43,811 bases of DNA from IMG/VR virus record IMGVR_UViG_3300025115_000023, positions 1-43,811 of that record. One strand, written 5' to 3'. The stretch is from a virus. Below the pieces are notes generated by a model. That model was not told the origin of the DNA. It was given only the letters and a program-made list of their open reading frames with translations, and did not search any database. The translations under genes were made by a program, and so were the position numbers. This document shows positions 23,853 to 31,994 of the stretch, piece by piece; the first letter of the stretch is position 1; each line of letters opens with the position of its first letter.

Positions 23853-24413
23853 CGTTTAGATCCAATGCCTCTAGATGTTGTACTACTAAAGCGATGTCTG
23901 GTGACAGATAGTAAAGAGGCGGATACCACTCAAGTTTATTCCGCCTCGACCACCACACTTTTACAGCAGGATGCAAGTTATCCCATTCTATGTGTTTATC
24001 AGCTACGCTTGGGAGAATATCTCTGGCTTGTCCTTCAATAACTTCGAGAAAAAAGGGTTGGTAATCCAAGATGGAAATACCATCGCCTCTATTCTAAGCC
24101 GGATATTCTCAGCAAGAACGGGATGTAGCGTTTGAAAACCGTCCATTGTTAGGGGGACAGGGAGATCCCAGTTTTCAAGATAACCTACCGCTGTAGCGGC
24201 TCCACGAAGTGCTTCATCTTTTTGTCCAGTAGAAAGCCACATAAGCCTTTCTACTTCTTGACGATGCTTTTCCTGAATAGGATCCTTGAGTGTAAAGGTA
24301 TATTCCTTTAACTCTTTCTTATCGGCTCTTAAAACATCTTCCACAGCCACAGGTAATTTGTCAAATACGAATACTTGACCCTCATCTTCCAATACTTTCA
24401 AAGTGAACTTCAT
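23845..24413 (-). CDS. Tail assembly chaperone, frameshifted long form (G-T type)
   Basis: The frame at 24069-23845 has only a TTG at its beginning and overlaps the end of the preceding gene. A -1 shift at the slippery tract 24048-24057 joins the two, giving a fusion that continues FFLEVIEGQARDILPSV and ends EALDLNDG. By analogy with lambda gpG-gpGT, the short form coats the tape measure and the extension recruits tail tube subunits. The extension keeps acidic and aromatic character (HIEWDNLHPAVKVWW). Confidence 0.8.
24003..24413 (-). CDS. Tail assembly chaperone, short form (G type)
   Basis: 136 residues starting MKFTLKVLEDEG; the longer frame from 24458 overlaps the tail tube gene stop and is rejected. 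AAGAAAGGG lies about 12 bases upstream. Charged, mostly helical protein located between the tube gene and the tape measure, the standard position. It ends in TAG shortly after the slippery tract. Confidence 0.8.
   Translation of the reverse strand: MKFTLKVLEDEGQVFVFDKLPVAVEDVLRADKKELKEYTFTLKDPIQEKHRQEVERLMWLSTGQKDEALRGAATAVGYLENWDLPVPLTMDGFQTLHPVLAENIRLRIEAMVFPSWITNPFFSKLLKDKPEIFSQA
24048..24057 (-). other. -1 programmed frameshift site
   Basis: On the coding strand the tract reads CCCTTTTTTC. In the upstream frame it is divided C-CCT-TTT-TTC, so both C CCT TTT and T TTT TTC fit the X XXY YYZ slippery rule. The new frame matches the downstream open frame exactly. Confidence 0.8.
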
Positions 24414-24432
24414 TTTTATTAGCTGCCCTTTC

Positions 24433-25284
24433 TTATGCGGCTGTAACAGGGATAGCACCCGTGGAAGAATTGATTAAGGTGTAGGCATGAATTTTATTGC
24501 CTAAACCCACAGAACGAATACGTCTTGGAACATCAAGGTTTAAATTTACAGTTAACGTTATCTGCAGAACATCTGACGAATCGTATATTCTGATAGTCAT
24601 TGTACTAGTAGGAACAACGGCGGCTTTGGAAGAAAATTCTAATTCCAAAGTTCCGCTAATCTGGCCCGTTGAAACTCCGCTAGGATATCTAGACCTATTT
24701 GAAAACATATCATAGGACTGAGGGCACATCAAATTAAGGCGCCATGCCCTTACCAATTCTGCAGTAGAATTATAATCTACAGCGGCGGCGTCATATGCTA
24801 GACCTGCATCAGCTTCCCCTGTCCCAGTAAAAACAGTAACTCCTGCGCTTGTTGCGGCTATACCGCTAAATTCTACGCCTAGCGGTCCACCTGCCGCATT
24901 ATGACTTAAAGACAAGCCACCTACTCTAAATGTATCATAGACAGTAGGAGCACTTTCTCCAAGCTCAACAAGTTTAGCGGCAAACACGTCGGTGTCAAAG
25001 TTAGCGTCTCTAGTTAGAAGCATGGAATTAATCAAATCGGCTGTAAACCAGCTAGGTTTGGCGATTGTTCTAACAGAGATACTTGGCGTGATTTTACCAC
25101 GCACAATGATACTAGGCCCTGTTGCTTTATTAACGACAGGCATATATGTATCATTATATGGAGCTTCAGGCGCCGCCTCCATATAGGGGATTAAGACCTC
25201 TTCATTATCTAATAAAGGTCCGTCCCCATCTATCTTCTTCAGATACATATAACCACGATACCCTTTGATAACATTTGTGCTCAT
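24433..25284 (-). CDS. Major tail tube protein
   Basis: 283 residues, beta-rich with Ala/Thr/Ser abundance, a phi13/lambda gpV-like general pattern: N-terminal strand segment (GYRGYMYLKKID), central sandwich and a C-terminal strand (YTLINSSTGAIPVTAA). Located between the tail terminator gene and the chaperone gene, the invariable place of the tube gene. Assignment is by order, size and composition rather than a sharp motif. Confidence 0.75.
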   Translation of the reverse strand: MSTNVIKGYRGYMYLKKIDGDGPLLDNEEVLIPYMEAAPEAPYNDTYMPVVNKATGPSIIVRGKITPSISVRTIAKPSWFTADLINSMLLTRDANFDTDVFAAKLVELGESAPTVYDTFRVGGLSLSHNAAGGPLGVEFSGIAATSAGVTVFTGTGEADAGLAYDAAAVDYNSTAELVRAWRLNLMCPQSYDMFSNRSRYPSGVSTGQISGTLELEFSSKAAVVPTSTMTIRIYDSSDVLQITLTVNLNLDVPRRIRSVGLGNKIHAYTLINSSTGAIPVTAA

Positions 25285-25862
25285 GCCAATTCTCCTACGT
25301 GTATTAGATGTGCTGATGGAACTTCGATTAGTCCACCAAAGTCTTTAAGCGTAATGCCTTTACGTACCGATTTAATTCTACAGTTTAGTAATGCGTCATA
25401 ATCCGGATCTGTAGAGTGTTCTCTACTTGTCAACGTTATATCTATGTTATCCGGATCATTGAAAACCCGCCTTCGTAGATGGTCGCATATTCTAGCAACC
25501 GCGAGTTCTCTTGTAGTTGCTTGCGTCTCTGCATTGGTATCTGGAAATTCGTCAGGATGTATATACACAAAGATATTTGTACTTACTTCTTCCCTCATTC
25601 CTTGTGTATCGTTGTGCGGTGTAAAATACCTAGAAGAATTAATATCAGTTCCGTCTTGCTCCCCTCCACCGATAATACTAATTCTACTTGCTGTCAAACG
25701 CATAGGATCACCTAATACTATTTGATCAGCACTAAAAACTATAGGCGTGAGAGCGTCTCTGTCTAAAGCAGAATTTAGATCAGTCAAACTATTAGTAATC
25801 AACGTTTGGATTGCTAATAATCTGGCTTCATCTAAGCCAGGAAGATCAGTTGAGTAGCTCAT
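25281..25862 (-). CDS. Tail terminator/completion protein
   Basis: 193 residues, starting four bases into the end of the gp10-like gene (ATGA). Mixed alpha/beta with FVYIHPDEFPD and SREHSTDPDYDALLNC segments. Its place between the head-tail closure genes and the tube gene fits the tail terminator. Sequence alone does not prove this. Confidence 0.6.
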   Translation of the reverse strand: MSYSTDLPGLDEARLLAIQTLITNSLTDLNSALDRDALTPIVFSADQIVLGDPMRLTASRISIIGGGEQDGTDINSSRYFTPHNDTQGMREEVSTNIFVYIHPDEFPDTNAETQATTRELAVARICDHLRRRVFNDPDNIDITLTSREHSTDPDYDALLNCRIKSVRKGITLKDFGGLIEVPSAHLIHVGELA

Positions 25863-26338
25863 GTTAAAGAAATCTCCGCCCCTGAGCCAAATGTTTCCCG
25901 TATAAGCTCATTTGCTTTTTCTATTGTATCTGGACCTACTTCATACAGATTATAAACTGCATGACCTGGATGATTTACATATTTCAGTGCAACATATCCA
26001 CCCATTTTTTCCCAATAGAAATATAAACATTTAGCAGTTCTAGGCGTTATAGAATGTCTCTTAGATCCTGTTTCTAAAAGAAACTTAGCGTAAGGTATGA
26101 TAGATGTATCAACACCTACCGTTAGAGTATTTCCCTCAATTGCAAAAATGTTTCCTGATGCGCTACGTTGGGTCATTGCATTTAGCAGTTTCCCAGTTCT
26201 AGTTTTTAAACTAGACTTTTCATAATTACTTCGCAATGCAGGAAGTATTATTTCTTGACCTATTTTTTCTAAGGTATGCTCAATAGCATTTTGCAATACC
26301 CTTTTTTGTCTTTCTAAATCTTCAGAGAGTGTACTCAT
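25859..26338 (-). CDS. HK97 gp10-like head-tail / tail completion protein
   Basis: 159 residues with a helical N-terminus (LERQKRVLQNAIEHTLEKIGQ), the RTGKLLNAMT segment and YAKFLLETGSKRH..ITPRTAKCLYF, the pattern of the HK97 gp10 family in which the central loop follows TGS/TGT. Start overlaps the preceding stop (ATGA). These proteins close the neck or connect head and tail. Confidence 0.75.
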   Translation of the reverse strand: MSTLSEDLERQKRVLQNAIEHTLEKIGQEIILPALRSNYEKSSLKTRTGKLLNAMTQRSASGNIFAIEGNTLTVGVDTSIIPYAKFLLETGSKRHSITPRTAKCLYFYWEKMGGYVALKYVNHPGHAVYNLYEVGPDTIEKANELIRETFGSGAEISLT

Positions 26339-26694
26339 ACTCTAACGCCCACAGCCCACAATATTGCTGTATCCCCACTTATAGCGTGTTCACCTTGTGT
26401 AGCTACACGATATTGTACACCCCCATGAGTAATTGTATCAATTGCTTCTTTTATATCAGCGTCTGTTTCGAATATAAACAAATGACCTTCAGTCTCATTT
26501 ATATTCAAATCAGCTTCTAATCTTATACCTACTACACCGGCCATACCTAAATGTTGCGCCATACTCTTTACAGTCGTAACAGTAGGTGGCCCCCCTACAA
26601 CAGAAGGTCGACGTGTTATTACTACATCTTCTCCAAATCTTCTAACCATTTGAGAAGATATGCTTGCACAGTGCGTACCTAATGAAATGGACAT
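26335..26694 (-). CDS. Head closure (stopper) protein
   Basis: 119 residues from MSISLGTHCAS; the ATG overlaps the preceding stop as TAATG, and the longer frame from 26739 runs into the previous gene. Beta-rich with DVVITRRPS, GHLFIFETDADIKEAID and GVQYRVATQGEHAI, compatible with a gpII/SPP1 gp16-like stopper. Order supports this role. Confidence 0.6.
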   Translation of the reverse strand: MSISLGTHCASISSQMVRRFGEDVVITRRPSVVGGPPTVTTVKSMAQHLGMAGVVGIRLEADLNINETEGHLFIFETDADIKEAIDTITHGGVQYRVATQGEHAISGDTAILWAVGVRV

Positions 26695-27362
26695 TATCTC
26701 ATATACCTTCGTATCACAGTTCTGAAATGATCGTCCCATCCAGTTAACGTACTAGCAAATGCAGAAGTTCCAAATGTAAACTCGTTAATACCTAATTGAA
26801 CTTTCTGTACGCCGCCCGTTATTTTACCGGACAGGACAGGGACTATTCCTGCCGCCGCTCTTTCTAGAACTGCGTTCCAAACATCATCAGGTATTTCTGA
26901 ACCCCAACCCCAATCGGCTTCTATAACTACTGATTGCGGTGGCCCCCAGATTGGAACAATGAATTCTACCGCTTCATACGGAGTACCGTCAGAAGCCGCG
27001 TTTACTGGACGAAGGTAGTATTGACTATTTTCAGAAAGTGTAGTACCTTCGTATGTGTCAGTACGTCCAATCTTTAATTCTACAAGATTGGTAAAGCCGT
27101 TATCTACTACTAAGATATTTCCCCCGCCTCTTATAGGAAATAGCGGAGAAGCCGTTCTCTTAGTATTAGGGCCAGGAGGATCAAAGTATCTAGTTTGAGT
27201 TTCTGCTAGAAACGGCATACGCCCTGTTCTTTTTTCTAATTCAGCTACAGCGGCACCTATTCTATCAGGAGCTACAGTTATATTATCAGTAGAAGCAATT
27301 AATCCTGTATCTACTAGAATAGTAAGTAGATCGGAATGTGTTGGCCATGCAGTATGTCCCAT
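26694..27362 (-). CDS. Head-tail connector (adaptor) protein
   Basis: 222 residues. N-terminal helices (AVAELEKRTGRMPF), then RYFDPPGP and beta segments, and WNAVLERAAAGIVPVL, the arrangement of gp6/gp15-type adaptors that bind under the portal. It is the first gene after the adhesin-like block and starts the neck and tail cluster. Confidence 0.65.
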   Translation of the reverse strand: MGHTAWPTHSDLLTILVDTGLIASTDNITVAPDRIGAAVAELEKRTGRMPFLAETQTRYFDPPGPNTKRTASPLFPIRGGGNILVVDNGFTNLVELKIGRTDTYEGTTLSENSQYYLRPVNAASDGTPYEAVEFIVPIWGPPQSVVIEADWGWGSEIPDDVWNAVLERAAAGIVPVLSGKITGGVQKVQLGINEFTFGTSAFASTLTGWDDHFRTVIRRYMR

Positions 27363-28718
27363 TTATGATACCGCCTTAGTTACATCAGATACTACTCGAA
27401 TAGTTCCGGTACATAGCGTACTAACTAATCCATTAGTATCCAGCATCTGAACATCGTAGCTATATATACCGACAGGTACTGCATTAAATGCCGCTACTTT
27501 TACTAGTATACTTATATCTCCAGCATCTTCATCATCTATTGTTAAACTACCGTTTGCTGGAGTAGCATACGAAACACCGTTTAATCTCAACAATCCATCA
27601 GCTTCTGTTATCTGTATAACAGCGGAAGTATCTGCATCCTCTACACTATTTTTTACAGTAAACCATATTTTGGATTGAAGAGCTAACGAGCCTAATCCTG
27701 TTATGGAAGCCGCGAAAGTATCTCCACGCAATACTACGATGTTAGATGTAGAGTAAGTAGTAACTACTACAGAAGGATTAGTGAGACTGCGAACCCCGCT
27801 AGTATTCCCCCACACAGTATTTCTAATTTCAGTAGGAGTAGTGCTCCCTTGAGCTAACTGTGCTACAGAACCATCTACTGCAGAAGTTTCTTCTGTATCT
27901 TCAGTAACAAATTTTGCTAAGGCAGACTTTGCTATTTTATCCGCAGTAATGGCTTCATCTTTTAACATTATACCTTCATTGCTGTATGTAAGATGCCAAG
28001 CTATCCACTCATAAACCGGACGAGAACAGATCATTACGACATCATTTACATCAATGAATTTACCAGAAGGCGCGCCGCCATAACCAACTGTAGCATGGGT
28101 TGTATGGTCTACAAAACTAGTAATTTCAACCATATTACCTTGAAGACCATCAACTGTAATTCCGCCGGAATAGAGCACAAGCATATCTGAATAGCCTTCA
28201 AAATATGCTCCAGTCCCTAAGCCGCCAAATTCCGGAACATCGATAGTACCTGTACCTACTCCATGTGTTTCTGAAGATACCTTGCCCGTAAATACATATC
28301 CTGCACGAGCAAGTTTACTCCAACCGTTATCTGCTTGAGACAGGGGAAACGCCGTGCTTTCATCGTATTTAGAAGCGGCAATAGCGTTATCTGCCAAAGT
28401 TACACCTGGGATATCTTCATCTTCGGTTGGATACAGGGTTTGCACAAACGGTAATGCGTCTGCATTTGTAACTGTAATTTTAACAATTACAGTATCGCAA
28501 TTCATTTCATCAGCAGTTATATCGATATAACCAGTACCGGATGTTTGTATTTCAGTAGCTTCATTTGTAGCATCAGCAAAATTCCCACCGTCTTTTGATA
28601 ATTTAGTTTCCATACCGGTCCAACCTTCAATTAAAACACCGGTATTTTTACGTATATCAAAAGATAGCCTAAAAGCTACATTCTTTTTCGGTACAGGTCG
28701 TCCATCAGAAGCGGCCAT
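27363..28718 (-). CDS. Virion fibre/adhesin protein with BppU-N-like domain
   Basis: 451 residues. The N-terminal 100 residues (FRLSFDIRKNTGVLIEGWTGMETKLSKDG region) form a beta domain common in phage structural proteins. The C-terminal 110 residues (GDTFAASITGLGSLALQSKIWFTVKN through GIYSYDVQMLDTNG and RVVSDVTKAVS) have the pattern of the N-terminal domain of baseplate upper protein BppU, a beta-sandwich used to attach receptor-binding proteins. Its location between head genes is unusual. Confidence 0.6.
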   Translation of the reverse strand: MAASDGRPVPKKNVAFRLSFDIRKNTGVLIEGWTGMETKLSKDGGNFADATNEATEIQTSGTGYIDITADEMNCDTVIVKITVTNADALPFVQTLYPTEDEDIPGVTLADNAIAASKYDESTAFPLSQADNGWSKLARAGYVFTGKVSSETHGVGTGTIDVPEFGGLGTGAYFEGYSDMLVLYSGGITVDGLQGNMVEITSFVDHTTHATVGYGGAPSGKFIDVNDVVMICSRPVYEWIAWHLTYSNEGIMLKDEAITADKIAKSALAKFVTEDTEETSAVDGSVAQLAQGSTTPTEIRNTVWGNTSGVRSLTNPSVVVTTYSTSNIVVLRGDTFAASITGLGSLALQSKIWFTVKNSVEDADTSAVIQITEADGLLRLNGVSYATPANGSLTIDDEDAGDISILVKVAAFNAVPVGIYSYDVQMLDTNGLVSTLCTGTIRVVSDVTKAVS

Positions 28719-28720
28719 TT

Positions 28721-29479
28721 TTATATTCTCCCAGGTGTAAATAACCCTTGCGGCGACTTGCGCCAGAATAAAACACCAGCGGTTGCAGGCACGCTGTAGA
28801 ACACGCGACGGTGCGGCATGATGATGCGCGGTTGATCTGTATAGGTAGGCGTGTTATATAGCGTTTGGGTGTATTTACCTTCGAGGTCTAATACTGCCAA
28901 TGAAGCGTCCCCCCACAACGGGTAGAACGCTACAAGATTTGCTTGTCGAACAAGTGGCGGCCAGACACCACGAGAAAGCGTATACACTTCGGCGGCTGTT
29001 AATGCTACGTTGTAGATAGCCACCAATGCAACTGATCCATTGAAATACCGGCCCGCGTCTCGTGGCCCAAATCTACCGATGGTTGTAAACTGTGGTGCCG
29101 CGATTAGTGGATCATTGACGGTGTTTGTACCGCTGTTGCCACCATTCAAGTACATCGTACGGCTTGTATCGCTGGCAAACACACCACAAAGGTGATTCCA
29201 AGTATTCGCCGTAGGAGATGCCGTTGCGAATGCAACTTTGGCGACATCACCATAGTTCGCCCACATAGACGGCCTATCTGTAAAATACGAGAAACCGCGT
29301 TGGCCAATGGACCATCCGCCGTGCCAGTTACTCAGCCTGCCGAGGCAGACCACGCAGTAATCCACACCGGTTCCTGCTACGGGTTTATACCAGCACGCAA
29401 GAGTTAACGGCAGGGCAGTTACTACTGCCCCTGTGCGTTGCGCATACTGACTACTTGCTGAGGCCAACGTCATTGCCAT
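28721..29479 (-). CDS. LamG/concanavalin-like domain protein
   Basis: 252 residues; residues 20-170 show the LamG jelly-roll pattern: PLTLACWYKP, NTWNHLCGVF, RTMYLNGG, TTIGRFG, FNGSVALVAIYNVALTAAEV. Such domains bind sugars or surface proteins. The DNA here is about 52-55 percent G+C, clearly above the flanking genes, suggesting recent acquisition together with the next gene upstream in the operon. C-terminal PQGLFTPGRI may be an attachment tail. Confidence 0.8.
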   Translation of the reverse strand: MAMTLASASSQYAQRTGAVVTALPLTLACWYKPVAGTGVDYCVVCLGRLSNWHGGWSIGQRGFSYFTDRPSMWANYGDVAKVAFATASPTANTWNHLCGVFASDTSRTMYLNGGNSGTNTVNDPLIAAPQFTTIGRFGPRDAGRYFNGSVALVAIYNVALTAAEVYTLSRGVWPPLVRQANLVAFYPLWGDASLAVLDLEGKYTQTLYNTPTYTDQPRIIMPHRRVFYSVPATAGVLFWRKSPQGLFTPGRI

Positions 29480-29480
29480 T

Positions 29481-29972
29481 CTAGGTCTCTCGTAGCTCTA
29501 TGGCGTGCAGTTCGGCATCACCTGCTGCATCATCCGAAACTGCATCTCGCGTTATTTTGAGCCGGAACAGTTCGCCTTTCGCCACGCTGTCCATATCGGC
29601 CCCATCGGTAAATGCGACGCTCACAATATCAACGTATCCACTCGTTCCAGGAACAGTCGTATCGTCAACGCTGTTCACGGCGGCGAAATCGTCGGCATCA
29701 ATGTCTAACTGCTGATCCCCAATCCGTTCAAATGCTACGTCCCAATCCACCGTGTTTGCAATAGCTGAACTCATCGAGTAGTGAATGTAAACCGTAATTC
29801 CACCACCTGCGTAGTGTTGAGGCATGACCCCGCTAAATACAGCACTCTCGTTGGTCGCCGCATCGAAATCTAGCACCGGATGTAGATTGCGAACGTCGAG
29901 CGTAGCGTAGTTTGCACTCGGCGGCTCGTTGTCATATGGAAAAAATGTGCAGAGTGTGTTACCGCTTGCCAT
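29481..29972 (-). CDS. Virion structural protein associated with the LamG gene
   Basis: 163 residues from MASGNTLCTFFPYDNEPPS; AGGAGGT lies five bases upstream of this ATG, so the ATG at 29987 is rejected. Beta-rich, with GGITVYIHYSMSS and a Val/Asp-rich centre. Similar proteins often accompany LamG-type genes in environmental phages. G+C is as high as in the LamG gene. It overlaps the end of the preceding gene by 14 bases. Confidence 0.6.
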   Translation of the reverse strand: MASGNTLCTFFPYDNEPPSANYATLDVRNLHPVLDFDAATNESAVFSGVMPQHYAGGGITVYIHYSMSSAIANTVDWDVAFERIGDQQLDIDADDFAAVNSVDDTTVPGTSGYVDIVSVAFTDGADMDSVAKGELFRLKITRDAVSDDAAGDAELHAIELRET

Positions 29973-30237
29973 CGCGCACCTCCTCAACCCCAGTCGCTGC
30001 AGCTTGTTCTGCTAGTTTAGCCAGTACAACTCGTTGTATTAGATCTTGTTTTTGGACTGCTGAAAGGAATATACGCGATTTTTCAGGCAGGATTTCATCT
30101 AACCAAGAAAGACTTTTCTCCACCCAAATCTCAATAGCCTGTATAGTGGCTTCAAGATCAAGCTTGCTTACGGTAATTACTTCCCTCCTGCTTGAAAGAT
30201 CACGTTGATATTCTGCGTTTAATGCTTTGATGTCCAT
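29959..30237 (-). CDS. Small helical protein next to lysis genes (92 aa)
   Basis: MDIKALNAEYQRDLSSRREV and the remaining sequence are charged and helical, with no membrane segment and no signal peptide. It lies two bases after the amidase gene and carries an AGGAGGT in its 3' end that serves the next gene. Possibly a structural scaffold or lysis accessory; function unknown. Confidence 0.55.
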   Translation of the reverse strand: MDIKALNAEYQRDLSSRREVITVSKLDLEATIQAIEIWVEKSLSWLDEILPEKSRIFLSAVQKQDLIQRVVLAKLAEQAAATGVEEVRDGKR

Positions 30238-30239
30238 GC

Positions 30240-30803
30240 TTAAATCCTCAACTCTTTTATCTTAAATTGAACTATAGCCGAAACAACGGCCTCAGCCCAT
30301 TTAAGCCTATTATCATGCCGCCGTAGCCAATTAGCGTGTGCCGGATTATCTATAAATAAAGGCTCACATAATACACCGCTTCGCTTACATCCATTTATGC
30401 AAGCAAGCCCTCTATCGCCTTTATTTAAGGATAATATCTTTGTACTGGAGATTAGTGTAGAAAAACAACGTCTATACTCTTCAATCAAGTGTTCTGCTAA
30501 GTGTATAGACTGCGAGTTATTCGTAGCATATTCTACCAAGGAATAATTTCCATTACCTGCATTTAGATGTAGTGATAACCCTATAGCACCAAGACTATTA
30601 CACTCATCTATCCTAGAAGAATATGCTCTCTTTCTTTTATTCCTAGTCTCGGATGAAATTATATGACACTCAAAACCCTTTTTTAATAGGAGAGATTTTA
30701 TAGCTACGGCATGATTATATACTAAGTCTTTCTCTACTAAATCTCCCCATGTCGCGCCGCTATCTAAACCGCCATGCCCAGGCATTAAAGCTATCGGTAC
30801 CAT
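30240..30803 (-). CDS. N-acetylmuramoyl-L-alanine amidase (Amidase_3), endolysin
   Basis: 187 residues. Zinc-site pattern of Amidase_3: His10 in MPGHGGLDSGA, Glu24, His79 in GLSLHLNAG, and catalytic Glu147 in VLCEPLF. The enzyme cuts the amide between muramic acid and the peptide stem. It has no cell-wall binding domain and no signal sequence, so it needs the holin for export. Overlaps the previous gene stop by one base. Confidence 0.92.
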   Translation of the reverse strand: MVPIALMPGHGGLDSGATWGDLVEKDLVYNHAVAIKSLLLKKGFECHIISSETRNKRKRAYSSRIDECNSLGAIGLSLHLNAGNGNYSLVEYATNNSQSIHLAEHLIEEYRRCFSTLISSTKILSLNKGDRGLACINGCKRSGVLCEPLFIDNPAHANWLRRHDNRLKWAEAVVSAIVQFKIKELRI

Positions 30804-31126
30804 TACTTATCTTCCATCTTAATGAGAACACCATCATAAAATACTTTAACAACGTTCTCCTCTATTTCTCTCCAAACTTCTGGCACCATAGAAGGACCAA
30901 CTTTATTAACTACTTTCGCCCAAGTATCTAAGTCAACAACAATCCCTTCATCCATAAGAGCTTTGTGCCATACAGCTTCTCTAGAAGGCAGTAACTTCGA
31001 AATAACTTCACACCATCCTGCAAGAGCTTTTTCAGGAAAGTGTAACCATCGTTCTTTTAGGTATTTTCTAACACCTAAAGGACCGAACCAGCCAACCCCA
31101 ATTTTGAAAAACCTGTATTCTATCAT
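30803..31126 (-). CDS. Hypothetical protein in the lysis cassette (107 aa)
   Basis: Lies between the holin-like and amidase genes with no gap. Trp-rich N-terminus (GVGWFGPLGVRKYLKERWLHFP), mixed alpha/beta, no clear membrane helix. The position suggests a role in lysis or its control; no family recognised. Confidence 0.55.
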   Translation of the reverse strand: MIEYRFFKIGVGWFGPLGVRKYLKERWLHFPEKALAGWCEVISKLLPSREAVWHKALMDEGIVVDLDTWAKVVNKVGPSMVPEVWREIEENVVKVFYDGVLIKMEDK

Positions 31127-31333
31127 TTACTCATCCTCTCTTTTTTGTTCTTCTTTAGGGCCTTTACTACCGAAACCGTTAGTAAATTTGCCTACCATGA
31201 AGCCGGCAAATAATGTAACGATCGTTAAAAACCCTTCGGCTCTGTCTTCAGGACATAGCGAATATCCTAACATAGCTAAAGCCGTGAGAAGCCCCGCAGT
31301 GACATATTGAATTGAATGGAAGCTTAAGCGCAT
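31127..31333 (-). CDS. Holin-like membrane protein
   Basis: 68 residues from the ATG that overlaps the previous stop (TGATG); AAAAAGGAAAAGTTG lies upstream. Two hydrophobic helices, about residues 10-26 (YVTAGLLTALAMLGYSL) and 34-50 (GFLTIVTLFAGFMVGKF), and a charged C-terminus (KGPKEEQKRED), the plan of a class II holin. Neighbouring amidase supports this. Confidence 0.75.
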   Translation of the reverse strand: MRLSFHSIQYVTAGLLTALAMLGYSLCPEDRAEGFLTIVTLFAGFMVGKFTNGFGSKGPKEEQKREDE

Positions 31334-31686
31334 CAACTTTTCCTTTTTATTTTATAGCCCAACATGCATCCCGTTAACTGTACAGTATTACCTACTCCTG
31401 TTACGTATCGACCCCCACCATAGATTTCATCGGTATGTACAGCGGGCCAAGTAGTACCAGCATCACCGGCCATGTTTTTAAGACGCTCAATCATTCTAAA
31501 ATAGAATGAAAGTTTTCTATCAAACACGCCTTTACGAGGATATCTTACTGAAGACATCATACTATCACCAATACCAAGTATATCTACCGTTTCTGCTGAT
31601 GCGCCAGTAAGCATAGATTGTGCGACACGAGAAAGTTTTTCCCGAAACGGCGTAATACCTGCAACATTAGTGATAGTGATAGCCAT
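31333..31686 (-). CDS. Probable truncated SGNH/GDSL hydrolase (head-spike remnant)
   Basis: 117 residues. The segment FREKLSRVAQ then VDILGIGDSMMSS resembles the beginning of phage GDSL esterase-like spike proteins, with the GDS block around residues 40-42. Later SGNH blocks (GxND and DxxH) are absent, and the protein ends soon after. In related phages and gene transfer agents a full-length hydrolase follows the spike-base gene, which is also the case here. Loss of the C-terminal part is inferred. Confidence 0.5.
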   Translation of the reverse strand: MAITITNVAGITPFREKLSRVAQSMLTGASAETVDILGIGDSMMSSVRYPRKGVFDRKLSFYFRMIERLKNMAGDAGTTWPAVHTDEIYGGGRYVTGVGNTVQLTGCMLGYKIKRKS

Positions 31687-31970
31687 TAGTATAATCCTAT
31701 AATACCGGTAGCGGCTGTACCTGTAGCATACACTCGTTTTACTCTAACTGGAAGAACACCTAGCGGAGCATTACCAAAAGTAACTGTATCGCCTGCCCAT
31801 GTAGTTACTTTTACATCTCCTGGGGAACCGATATACAACGCTAATGCCCAAACTGGTAAATCTACACCATCGTTTGGTGTAACAGCGTAAGCATGAGCGG
31901 GGGGATCAACAAAGCTGTTATTACCTAGTGGTCTATCTGGATAAGGAAAGGTGTATTGAGGGGAGTTTAT
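31686..31970 (-). CDS. Spike base protein (RCAP_Rcc01079-like), no canonical start codon
   Basis: The frame is open from a TGA at 31982 to a TAA that overlaps the next ATG. The product, with LGNNSFVDPPAHAYAVTP, ALALYIGSPGDVKV and VLPVRVKRVYATGT, has the pattern of the small spike base protein first described in Rhodobacter gene transfer agent. No ATG, GTG or TTG exists in frame before the middle of the gene. ATA at 31970, seven bases after GAGG, is used here as the left limit; an ATG at 31983 would reach the frame only by a +1 shift at CCC-T. A one-base sequencing error is also possible. Confidence 0.6.
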   Translation of the reverse strand: MNSPQYTFPYPDRPLGNNSFVDPPAHAYAVTPNDGVDLPVWALALYIGSPGDVKVTTWAGDTVTFGNAPLGVLPVRVKRVYATGTAATGIIGLY

Positions 31971-31981
31971 AACCTCCCCTC
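31958..31981. repeat. Perfect hairpin over the start region of the spike base gene
   Basis: GAGGGGAG (31958-31965) and CTCCCCTC (31974-31981) pair perfectly around an eight-base loop. On the coding strand the 5' arm contains the ribosome-binding sequence GGGGAGG, so the hairpin would hide it. No T-run follows. Confidence 0.65.
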
Positions 31982-31994
31982 ATATTGCTACAAA

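Noticed and set aside
23845-24069. Independent 74-aa gene after the tail chaperone
   Set aside because: Only a TTG start inside the previous gene, no ribosome site, and a perfect -1 slippery tract that joins it to the upstream frame.
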